A stretch of 64,000 bases of DNA. Source: Triglochin maritima. Lineage: Eukaryota > Streptophyta > Magnoliopsida > Alismatales > Juncaginaceae. Position 1 is the first letter of the stretch, and every line of letters begins with the position of its first letter. Below are positions 44,973 through 54,963 of the stretch, one piece after another. The position numbers and the translations under genes are program-made. The stretch spans positions 9,671,001 through 9,735,000 of the forward strand of contig OY821771.1 of NCBI GenBank assembly GCA_963682175.1, written 5' to 3'. Below the pieces are notes generated by a model that had not been told where the DNA came from, did no database searches, and saw only the letters and a program-made list of their open reading frames with translations.

Positions 44973-45509
44973 TAGGGGTGAAACTTTGTGTCCGAAATTC
45001 ATCAATCCGACCGACTCCGTATTCGAAATCAAAAAACTTATCCGAGAAAAAAAAATTCGCAACCGAATTTGTATTCGGATATAAACATCCGTAAAAAAAC
45101 GAAGCGAATATGGATATTGGTACATCCGATTCGAATAATATCTGATTCGTTTTTTATATGCACATAAATAAAAATAAAAAATATATACAAATATATATAT
45201 ATTAAATTATGTTATTTATATTATATTTAATATTTTTTCATGTAGGCAAAAAATAAAGGCTGAAATTTATTCTTGTTTAGATCAATCAAAAAATGTTTTT
45301 TAAGTCTATTCGGATTTTTTAACGAATTCGGATATCCTAATTCGGAATGGATTTTAAACTTAATTCGGATGCGAATTTATCCGAATTCGACGGATACGAA
45401 TTCGGATCCCTTTCTCATACATTCGATCGGATTCGAATTCGAGAAAAAAAACAGATACAAATTCGGATACTGGCACATCCGCTTCGTATCCGCTCCGTTT
45501 TCACCCCTA
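44973..45509. mobile_element. hAT MITE, 537 bp, nested in the LINE
   Basis: Termini TAGGGGTGAAA and TTTTCACCCCTA, perfect 8-bp target duplication GTAATAGC (44965-44972, 45510-45517). The interior is built of GAATTCGGAT/ATCCGAATTC variants arranged as inverted repeats around an AT-rich centre (45150-45260), so the single strand could fold almost end to end. Confidence 0.93.
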
Positions 45510-45819
45510 GTAATAGCCCCAATATCTACATAGGACTTTACAATGGGGTGTAAAGAGTTAGTTGGAGAAAAGTTTGCAGACATCAGTCGTACGGTGGTGC
45601 TTTCGATTATGTAAAAGTAAGTGCTTTCGATTATGTAAAAGTTTGCAGACATCAGTCGTAAGTTTGCAGGCCTTATATAGGTGATTGACATCATTTCATG
45701 CTTATATTTGTATCTTATATCCATTATATTTCACCTAAACAATGTTACGTGACGAGTTTTATGTTTGAATTTCAGAAATAAATAGGTTTGAAGAGAAGAT
45801 GCATAAAATGACCTAAAAA

Positions 45820-45975
45820 CTCGTAAAGATGGAGTTCTACATCTTTCTTCGTCACTTGGTGCTCAACTACGAATGGGAAGTTGTTGAACCCGCCAACCCT
45901 ACTACACACTTTGGCGGACATGAGTTCATTAGTGACCTACTCATCAAAGTTCATGTTTCACCATCTTCTACTTGA
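45820..45975 (+). pseudogene. P450 last-exon remnant (third family member)
   Basis: Fifty-one open codons ending in TGA, colinear with exon 8 of P450-2 after the heme Cys: KMEFYIFLRHLVLNYEWE, then EPANPTTHFGGHEF and DLLIKVH. Upstream, the heme-loop text is decayed (ATGCATAAAATGACCTAAAA in place of the codons for VHKCVGG), with a stop in frame. No other P450 exon was recognised nearby. The LINE ends about 150 bp upstream, so the rest of this copy was probably lost or displaced by rearrangement. Confidence 0.85.
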
Positions 45976-46990
45976 ATTTACAACGTACGAGGATTTACGG
46001 GAGGCACACCCACGTGTACCACCAGCTTCTTCTAATAATTGATGATTCTTACTGTATCTACTTTATCTATATTTGCATAGTTATGTGTATTTGTACGTTG
46101 TTAAGTTTTCCATTGACTACCGTGTCAACTACCTCAGACATGTTGTTAATGGCATTTATTTAATTTACGCATGATTACCAACTTTGTTCACCTTAAATGT
46201 TTCAAAACAAAAGGGAATATTTTTGGAACCATTCTCAAATATGATGAACTGAAAAACATCAAAAACAGAGATGTGTTATTAAGGAATGATAAGAGAATTC
46301 TATGTTTCCTTTTTAAGTTTTCATATTAGTGTGCAGGAAATATTGCTCATCAGTGTAAGGATTTCTTGTCACCTATCTTTCACTGTCATAGTGCAGCTTA
46401 TGTTCACGGCATCTGGCTACATATTTGGGCAAAAGAAGCATAAAAAGATGAGTAGCAACTAGAAAGGACCAAAAAGATATTAGAATCATACAGGCAGAGA
46501 CTAAATACAAAATATGAAAAGGTGGTCACAAACTCACACGAGAAACATCAAAAAAAAAAGATCATAAACGCACACAACGAAACAGCTAACATCCAGTACC
46601 TGAGAAACATCAATTCCAACCCATTATATTAATTCAATGATTAACATAACAAAACCAATCATGGGCGTCAAAGAGGACAAAGCTTTAACCTTTTCCAAAT
46701 AGTTTGCTAGAAGGGGTAGCCAACATTGATACCTGCATGGATGAAATTACATTCCAAAGAACCATAATTTACAAAGCTTATTAAGTACCACCACATTTGC
46801 GATCTACTCAACTAGCAAATCATTGAATACTAAGCTTCATATTAAGATCCATGTGCAGTTGCAGTTTCAACCAAGGAAACCGCATATTCTTATGATGAAT
46901 AGCTAGCCCTTTAGATTCTTTGAGCCAATACATCATCTTCCCTCTCTTCTAGAAAATCCAACGAACAAAAATAATACTTTGCTTGATCCC
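45976..46990. other. Intergenic / 3' flank of the PPR gene
   Basis: AT-rich sequence without recognised coding exons. It should contain the PPR gene 3' UTR, transcribed leftwards. Confidence 0.45.
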
Positions 46991-47867
46991 TCAACATGGA
47001 AGCACTGAAGCAGTATCAACATCTCCTTTGGCTTCTAATTCACCTATTAATATCCTAAAAGTAAACTGGTCTGGTTCTATTTTCCACGTGGACATCATGT
47101 CAAAGCAATCCTTGGCATCCTGGACAAAGCCTACCTTCAAAAGAGTATCTAGGAGAGCATTAAATCCCTCAACATCGGCTTTGAAGTGCTCCCTTTTAAG
47201 ATATGAGACAAGGACTTCCACCTTTTCAAGGAGGTCATTGTTTGCCAACACTTTGATCATGTCATTGTACAATGAAAATTGGGGGTTATACCAATGCTCT
47301 CTGCGGACCTCTTCGTAAACCTAAACACAGCATGGTGAACCTTAGAACACTACAATAGATGCTAACTTCATCGACAATGAGTGCTTGGTACATGTCTTCT
47401 ACAGGTGAAAAAGAATTTTTTTTTTAAATGATAAGCCAAGAAGTTGTAGTGCAATGCCACTAACAGCTAAAATCAATCAACCACCATTTTTTTGAATTTT
47501 CGTGTCATTTCGCTAAAATGAGCCCGTTTCCAATCTTATAATTAAGTTAGCCACAAAAAGGAGAGTAAATCTGGAGTCGGGTTCGAACCTGGAAGGCGAG
47601 AGCCGCCCGGTTCTGGCGCTGGAGTTCGGCGAGCAGAGCCATCATGTCGAACTTGATGAGCCGCCGGACGTTGGATCGGAGGACGCGCTGGAGGGAGGCG
47701 TGGTCGGCGGAAGCTCGTTTGAGGGCCTGGATGGCCTCGATGCTGAGGTTGCGGCCCTTCTGGAGCGGCTTCCGGTTCTTGCTCCGGTCCCTCATGGTGA
47801 TCGGAGGGAGAGGGTCGGGGCGGGAGGTTAGGGTTTGGTGGAGTCGGAGGGACGATGAGGGGAGCAT
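46991..47867 (-). CDS. THA8-like pentatricopeptide repeat protein, 2 exons
   Basis: Exon 1 47867-47589 (93 codons) and exon 2 47320-46991 (109 codons plus stop) join at a GT-AG intron of 268 bp in phase 0; product 202 aa. The N-terminus is Ser/Arg-rich with a basic RSKNRKPLQKGRNLS segment, fitting an organelle targeting sequence. Then come ALKRA and VRRLIKFDMMALLAELQRQNR, followed by EEVRREHWYNPQFSLYNDMI. The three PPR-like helical repeats that follow are GFNALLDTLLKVGFVQDAKDCFDMM-type units. This matches the short THYLAKOID ASSEMBLY 8 (THA8)-like family, whose members act in organellar RNA splicing. Its C-terminus is shorter than typical. A Mutator-like element starts about 115 bp upstream of the ATG. 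Confidence 0.82.
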
Positions 47868-47982
47868 CGAGTGGAGTTCGTTTGGAGTTGATTTTTGGCT
47901 TCCGGAGGTTTTGGATGGGGAGTTGTGGGGTTTGGTTGGTTAGGTGGGTTTCTTAACTTTAATCAACGTGGGAAAACGTAAT

Positions 47983-48198
47983 GGGATTTTTGCTTCACCT
48001 GTAAAAGAGTTTTATTGGAGTTGTGCTCACGTGTAAAATTATATTGGCGAGGTACACTTGGAAAGTAACAAAATTATCTTGGTGTACTTCATGGACACAC
48101 TGTTAACGAAGTTACCCAGATTTCCGTTAAATCTTGGAAGTTGTTTGATCAAAGCATATATTGTCATATTAACATGGGATATTAGCAGCCTGATTTAA
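47983..48198 (+). repeat. Left terminal inverted repeat of the MULE
   Basis: Starts GGGATTTTTGCTTCACC and continues to the CAGCCTGAT block. It is the inverted partner of 56783-57010, with scattered mismatches and small indels. Confidence 0.85.
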
Positions 48199-49134
48199 TC
48201 AGGCATAATCACGATTATCAAGTCGACCCACACTTTTCTCCAGCCAAATCTACCTGCACCTTTGTCCTGCCAAATCCACTTGCACCCTTCTCCAACCAAA
48301 TCCACTTTGTTTCCGTCCTCTCGTCGGGTTTGCCCCCTCTCCCGTCAACCCGACCTACACCTTTCTCCAGGAGTTCGAGCAATCTCGCCAGCTTCGTCAT
48401 CCGCGTCCAACCCGCTACAAAATCCCTATTTCCCCAAATCGAGTCACAATTGATCTTGCCGCATCGGTAGACAATGCACACAAGAAGTGGGGTTGTTGGT
48501 CGCCGTCTTAGATAAGGCTTCCATTTAGTCGAACATAACTTTGTTAGGCAACATCATATCTTCCATTCTTGTTTGGCAGCACCATAATTTATGAATTAAA
48601 ATGATTATGTTCGTAATTAAGTTGGGCATTTTGTTTGCAGTATGGAGAATGTTGTTTCGGGTGATTGTGATCTCTGAAGGTTGGATTTGTGCGGTGTTGT
48701 GGATGATTCGGGGCTTGACCTTTATTTTGTTGAGAAGATTAAAAAATTTACTCAACCTTTAATTTGTGGCTTTTGAGCAAGGAACGATTTTGCTTAAACT
48801 TGTATATTTGATTTTGCCTAAAGAAATAAAATTATGTACCTAAATGGTCTTTATAATGTCTTCAACATTAATATTGTATCCAACTGGTCTGCTGAAGCTC
48901 CAACAAGATAAATCAAACAGAAAAAAATGAAAACCAACAGTGGAAGAGTGAGCATTTTGACACAATGTCTGGAAATTAAAATGTTCTCGAGAAGAACCCA
49001 TGTTTGGTTGTTTGCAAGATACACAACATTGAAGTGTATTTTAGTTGATTTGTATCCTCTTGTTTGACAGTTGGATTGGGTGTTAAAGTATGCTTCAGTT
49101 GATATTATTTCTTAGTTGATTTGTATCCTCTTGC
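48199..49134. other. MULE 5' non-coding region
   Basis: Between the left terminal repeat and the transposase. The first part (48225-48350) is an imperfect repeat of CTTTCTCCAGCCAAATC / CTTTGTCCTGCCAAATC / CTTCTCCAACCAAATC units about 32 bp apart. No gene was recognised. Transposase expression would be driven from here. Confidence 0.5.
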
Positions 49135-50910
49135 TTGAAAGTTGATATTATTACTTATTTTGTTTATTTCACTAGGAATGTTCGGGTCACGAATATTCAA
49201 CTTAAATTGCACGTTGGAGGTAAATGGGTGCTAAGAAAAGGACGTTGGTGTGCTGTGAATTTTAAAGAAGTAGAAGGGATGGTTTTGATCAAAGACCTGG
49301 ACTTTAGAGAGCTGAAGAGGTGGATAGAGAAGTTTGTCGAAGTGGGTGTAAACCAAGCATTAAGAATTGATTACTTGCTTCCTCATCCTAAGATTAAAGA
49401 GTATCGAATCCAGTCTACAGATGTTGATTTAGAGGAAGCTCTACTATCCACTAATCCGAAGATGGAGTTGTGTATATTTTGGAGTGTAGAAAAGTTGTCT
49501 ACCGCTATCGAAGATGGTTGTCCTAATTTCACAGTAAATGATAGCAATATGGAAGAACTGCGTGCAATTGAAGCAGTCCACCGTGTAGACTCATGTTCCG
49601 GTAGCAAAAGTGTAGATCAACTTGAATGTCAAATGGTTCCGGTATCAGATATGCAACCCGAAGCCACACGTATTAGCCCAGAGGAACCACAATGTCCAAT
49701 CGAGCATCCGAGAAGATCTGTCACGCAAAATGAAAATGCTGAAATGAAAGAGCTCCAAGAAAGTCTACCAGTGGAAGTCGTAGGAGGATATCAATGGGCA
49801 TCGCAAACGACGACCCCACAATAGAGGACCTTGAGGATGTTGACATGGATGTTTCTTGGGAGTCTAATGAAGATGACATTGATTACATGGCAAGCAGAGA
49901 ATCAGACGCAGAAAGAGAAGAGCAACAACAATTTGTTTTCCCTAAATTTGATGACAACTTTGAGGATGACATTGTTGACGACTTCAGTTACAATTTCGAT
50001 GACGGGCCAAAACCACTACATGTTAACAGCATAGGAGTTGTATTAGGTACATTTACAAAAATTTCAAGAAAAAATTCCCTGAAGCTTATTTGCAATCTCT
50101 TCTTTGGCGAGCCGTTCAATCCTATAAAGAAGAAGACTTCCGACAGTACATGTCAGAGATGGAAGTAGCAAGCAAGGCAGGGTATGACTGGATACAGAAG
50201 GTGGAGTACAAAAACAAAGTGTGGCCAAGAACCCAGTTTGGTACTTATGTGAAATGTCTTTTCATCACAAATAACTGCAGTGAGTCATGTAATGCATACA
50301 TTAATGAAACAAGGTACTTCGATTGTGAGTATGGTCGACACATTGCGACAGAAGTACATGAAAATCATTTATATAAGACAAACAAAGGTAAAGTAGTGGA
50401 CCGGTGTGTTGGTACCTTTGGCGAAGAAATGGTTGTCTAATACAACAAGAGAATTGGGGACATACATGGTTGTAAGGTCTACTGACGACCTCGCAAAAGT
50501 TACCTCCGATAAAGAAAGGTGCATCATAGACCTGGGGCAGAAGTCTTGCATATGTGGAATGTGGCAAATCATGGGGTTGCCTTGCAGGCATGCATGTGCA
50601 TTGCTTGCATCACTTAGAGGTGTGGTGTGGGAGAATTACGTGAGTGAGTGGTACACCATCGAGAAGTACAAACAGGCTTACTCTACAAACATTAGTCCAA
50701 TGTCACACAAGATCAGTTGGGTAAAAGAAGGGGGTTTTGTGTTGCCCCCAAAAACCAAGAGGAAAGCTGGAAGACCACAACTAAAGAGAATAAAAGCATG
50801 TGACGAGCTAACGAAAGCACAAATAAGACACAAATGCAAGAATTATGGGATTTTGGGACACTAGGCTAGCAAATGCAAGGAACCAATTTTGGATCAATAC
50901 TCCTCGCCAC
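49135..50910 (+). pseudogene. mudrA: MuDR-type transposase lacking its catalytic core
   Basis: The N-terminal PB1-like MuDR domain is present (LHVGGKW...KGRWCAVNF...LDFRELKRWIEKF, 49195-49340), followed by an acidic linker (EDLEDVDMD...EDDIDY...NFEDDIVDDF). The text then jumps near 50045 to YKNFKKKFPEAYLQSLLWRAVQSYKEEDF, which normally follows the DDE core, and on to WPRTQF...KCLFITNNCSESCNAYI. The SWIM zinc finger CICGMWQIMGLPCRHA is intact. The last zinc knuckle has Tyr for the second Cys and a stop codon (HKCKNYGILGH then TAG). Frameshifts occur near 49790, 50050 and 50430. The DDE catalytic domain is missing, so the element is non-autonomous. Confidence 0.88.
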
Positions 50911-51255
50911 AAAGGTGTAGTAGCTTGATTTTATTTCATAACTCTGATTTTATTTCATGATATGGCAATTGTGTTTTGTAGCTTAAATTCATGATTTAAA
51001 ACTACTGTTTTAACCTTCATTGTTGTTGACAATGGATTTAAAACTACTAGTCCTTAAATATGTACCCACTTTTCTTAGCTATCAAGCATGTATTTATTTT
51101 CTTAATCATAATCACGTATTTCAATAGGACATCACAAGGAACAACGGGTAGAGGTGTTGATAGGAGAAGTGGGAGAACTTCCGCAACAACTGATGTTGGT
51201 AGTTCTGAGGCACTAACAGCTTGTAGTACGTGCAGCGAGTCCACTGAAGGGAATG

Positions 51256-52365
51256 TGTTCTAAAAGTTTTACTTTTAAATGTCAATTATTATGAATTGAA
51301 TGAGAAATCATTTTGTTCCTTGTTTATGTTATTCGTCTTTTGGAAGTGTTAAGGAAGAGGCTCTTGGTCCTTAACCGTAGAGCTCTAAAAGATATTGGTT
51401 TACATAAAACAAAAGATATTCGCAATCATGGTAATTAGCATGGGACATTAATTACCGAGTTAAGATTGTCGTGTTGGTCATAGATCATTGTAGCTCTACA
51501 AGTGAGTGACAACACGAGTACACAAAAAAGGAAAATAGTACTTTTGTATACCGAATTGACCTAACAAGTAAAATATTGTAGGAATGTGTTTCTGTGTCAT
51601 TAATATTTTACTGTGTCCCTGGTCCTTTGATATAAGACTTATATCCGATCGCTTAAGAAGTTCTTAATTAGACTAGTGTCTTAAGCTATCGATGAGTGTA
51701 GTGTAAAGGCATTAGTTGGTTAAGTATAACTTTCGTTGGAGAAGATAGTTAGTCAAAAGATTATCATTGCCCCTCTTAATTGAGTGATGATATTAGTGGA
51801 CCCCTTGATAAAGCAAAGTTATAATGTGCACAATGTGATTTGAGTTAAGTCGCATATTTATAACTAGCTTAAAGAGATCAAGAAATGAATACTAATACAA
51901 AGATGACACAATACTACTTTGTGTGTATTCTTAATATCATGAGGCAAGGGACGGACACAAGTGGTGCACTCCATCACTAAATGGATCGGGTTTTGGATCG
52001 AGTGGAATTAAGACATCTAACTAATTGGGAGCTATAATGTGTAGCTAGATACCGTTTATAGCTCGTTACATTAAGCTCTTAATATCACTGTCAACTTAGT
52101 CTAGATCCTCCCATAGGTCACACCGCAAAAACCGGGAAACAAGAAGCTTGATTTTTGGTTCATATGATGAGTCGGGTTTCTTATAGAAAATATGACTCAT
52201 GTGGTGAACGGGTAAAATCAATTATGTTGCATATAACATAATTAGAATCATGATAAATTCATATGAGATGCATATATTATGGGGTGCAATAATTTATTAT
52301 TTCATAGGATAATATATTGCATAAGTTGTGAATTTGCTAAAACCCCAAAAGTTCAAATTTTGTTG
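51256..52365 (+). mobile_element. Copia-like LTR, copy B, inserted in the MULE
   Basis: Starts TGTTCTAAAAGTTTTAC immediately after the MULE C-terminal text (...CSESTEGN). Aligns with 22744-23860 over about 1.1 kb. A candidate target duplication GAATG precedes it (51251-51255) but the matching right copy was not found. The homology fades near 52365, and a short palindrome array follows. Confidence 0.6.
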
Positions 52366-52426
52366 GAAATAAATCCAAAATTTGAAAAGGCAAAATCGGG
52401 TAGAAGTTCGGTAATCCATTATGGTT

Positions 52427-52552
52427 CGGTCGACCGAAGGATCTATGGATCGGTCAACTGAACGTGGAACGGATAGTCGTAGTTGATTGACCGAACTTGA
52501 CCAAAGTGCCTGGATCCATGGTACGGTGTACCGAACCAGAAACGGTCGACCA
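52427..52552. repeat. Small palindrome cluster
   Basis: CGGTCGACCG at 52427, then CGGTCAACTG (52451), TGATTGACCG (52484), CGGTGTACCG (52524) and CGGTCGACCA (52543). Five motifs with looser spacing (24, 33, 40, 19) than in the Ty3 LTR arrays. Lies at the end of copia-like copy B. Confidence 0.6.
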
Positions 52553-52559
52553 AACATTG

Positions 52560-53293
52560 TCAAGTTCCGATATTTTCGGGAAGTGTGGACTTCTAATAGC
52601 AATTAAGCCTTGAGGAAAATAAAATTAAAAATAAAGGAATAAAGTGAGGAAAACACATTTTGCAAAATGATTACAAAAACCCAAGCCTTTGAGTCACTGG
52701 TCCGTAGGGGTATCTTGAAACCCGGTAACTTGAGTCTACCAGCTCGGGATTATCGACCAAACTCGCTACACGAATGCAAAAGGGTAAAAGTGTCAAAAAG
52801 CAAATGTGTTGAATCACGGAAGAAAAGAAAAGAAAAAAATAATAATACTCAAGGCCCAAAGCTAAAAGAATGATCCATGTCATGGTTGATCCGAATGATA
52901 CTTCACCACCAGAGGAGGCGTGCAAAATAATTCAAGTGATAAACATGTGTAAAAGGGTTAGTGGTGTGAATGTTGGAGGAACAAAGACCAAGTCATATTT
53001 TTAATGAGTTAGATTTATATAATGAGCATGCAAAAATTCTTAGTGAGATGTATAAAGTTGAGGTAGGGATATTGAGAACTATTAATGAAATGTTGATTTA
53101 GGATTTTGTGGGTATATCCGCTGAAAACCCTCAGGAGACAACACTCCTCCCCCTTGGCAACAAGGAGGTTTAAAGGTTTGTTGCACATGCTAAGTGCAAC
53201 CGTGATTCCTACGAAAGAGTTAGGATTTCCCTGTTTTCATTTTTTTATATTCTGTTTTGCTAGGGACTAGCAAAATCTAGGTGTGGGGGTATT
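52560..53293 (+). mobile_element. Tat-like internal 3' fragment with polypurine tract
   Basis: Contains ISAENPQETTLLPLGNKEV and AHAKCNRDSYE (53105-53215), the same segment as in the inverted fragment at 21371-21589. It ends in AGGTGTGGGGGTATT (53278-53292), the polypurine tract directly before the LTR at 53294. The origin of 52560-53090 is unclear. Confidence 0.6.
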
Positions 53294-54518
53294 TGATGCA
53301 TTGCATACATTGCATCATATGTCTTTCATTTAGATTACTTTTATATCAATAAATGCTACTAAGGTATGTGTTTAGTCTTATTTACAGAATACAGGGACCT
53401 GAATGCAAATTACCCACATTCCGAGCATAAACGCGTGCAAAAGACTCATTTCTATCATAAAGACCAAGTTCAAGCTTATCGGGTTTCAAATGGAAATGTA
53501 TCCAAGCATAAAAGCATTCAAGACCTAATTACGAAAAGAACAAGGACTTACGCACAAAAGTAGCCGGGGGCTTAATTGCAAAAAGACAAGGACCTAATTG
53601 CAATTAAAGCACCAAAATATTAGCTTGGAGAAAATCTAAAGAAAAATCAATGTAAATCTCCAAACATATAAAGGAATTAATCCGGAGCTCAAAAGAATGG
53701 AAAGAAATCATCCATATGCGCAAAAGAGGATCAAATCATACCAAAAACACACAGCAAAAATCCAGATTAAATCAGAGGATATTGTGCGGCGAAATCACCG
53801 CATATCACATGCATTGTCGGGCGAAAATGCCGCCCCAGAGCCGATCCGTGTGCTCCAATTTTGTCCAGTCGTGTCTGGACACGTGTACGCTCCAATTCTA
53901 TACTTAGGTCTCTTGTAACAACTATAAATAGCCCCGAGAACGATGTTAGAAGGGTCCTTGGCCTTAGACCTAGTTTTTAGTTGTTATTTGTACTTGTCTT
54001 TATTTTAGTAATAAAATTCTGTCTTTTATTTTTTGTTTTTAGTTTTCTTTTGTAATTCCTCTAGGACCCCTTCTTCCTCCCTCCATGAGTTTCTAACTCT
54101 TTCCAAAGGGTGGAGGTGACGGATGTAGGGTGAAGAGAAGATTAATGAATGTTATTATTTTAAGTTCGTGATTAGTATATTTTGATTACTTGAGTTTATG
54201 TTAAATCATTTATCATGTAATGCTTCATAACTAACATGATTTATTAGAAGTTTCTGAATTCTCTAATCTAAACCCTAAATCTAAACCTCCACCCGACGGA
54301 ATTCACCTCTTTGTTCTTGTTTTAGTTTATTTGTTCTTGTTTCTTGCTTTAGATAATTAAAAATCAAAAATCTCAAAACCCAAATTTATTCTTCTCTCCT
54401 TCTTTGCCCTAATCGAAAATCACACAAATAACAAGATCTCTCCCTCCTTGTGTTCGACCCGTATTTGCCACGTCTTCATTGACGCCGTGCACTTGCGGTA
54501 TAAATTTAATTCTCATCA
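53294..54518 (+). mobile_element. Tat-like 3' LTR
   Basis: Starts TGATGCATTGCATAC right after the polypurine tract and ends TTCTCATCA. Its right part (CACGTCTTCATTGACGCCGTGCACTTGCGG, in shorter blocks) matches the inverted left part of the insertion at 15950-17337. A plausible promoter/leader is ACTATAAATAGCCCC at about 53920-53935. No matching 5-bp duplication was seen. Confidence 0.65.
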
Positions 54519-54963
54519 AACAACTTAACAGACATCTTAAAACAACATTGGGATCCCAAAAAACATTCGCACTCACCTAAAGATAGACTGGAAGTTCATA
54601 CCCAATGATTCCACTCTAGACAAGCAACTTTAAGAAGATAGAAACAAATAAAACACCAAACACAACGAGCATCCCGACCTTCTTCACGACGACCTTAAGC
54701 TCGTCAACATTCTGCTTCACAACGCATGCATCTCCCCGATCTTAACATTGAGATTCAAAAGCTCGTCGAAGACGTAATCAATATTAACATTAAATAAGTT
54801 GAACTTCTCCATCTCTGATTTCCTCATGTCGTTGTCGAACCACCTAAAAAAGTCACACGAACCTGAACTCTACAAAAAAAACACATAAACAATTCATCAA
54901 ACACCAAGTGGGCTACATTCAACAAATACAACTAAATGGATAAGTTGAAGCAATACTTTGTAG
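54519..54963. other. Unassigned sequence inside the MULE
   Basis: Contains ACGACGACCTTAAGCTCGTC-like text and short open frames, but nothing recognised. Confidence 0.35.

Larger units (their letters stand above)
39434..45680 (-). mobile_element. L1-type LINE, decayed, with nested hAT MITEs
   Basis: Minus-strand order: N-terminal ORF1 text (about 45600-45510), CCHC zinc knuckle CFKCHKAGHVKKHC (about 44850-44790), ORF1 domain (44315-43353), AP endonuclease start KIISWNIRDLGTCRKRRAL (about 43140), endonuclease C-part (43027-42617), RT (about 42460-41500), C-terminal part (41527-41237, 40106-39789). An A-rich tail on the minus strand sits near 39434. Stops and frameshifts are frequent. No target duplication was identified, so the ends are approximate. 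hAT MITEs interrupt it at 40249-40383 and 44973-45509. Confidence 0.85.

Noticed and set aside
47644..47943. 99-codon plus-strand frame
   Set aside because: Antisense of PPR exon 1.
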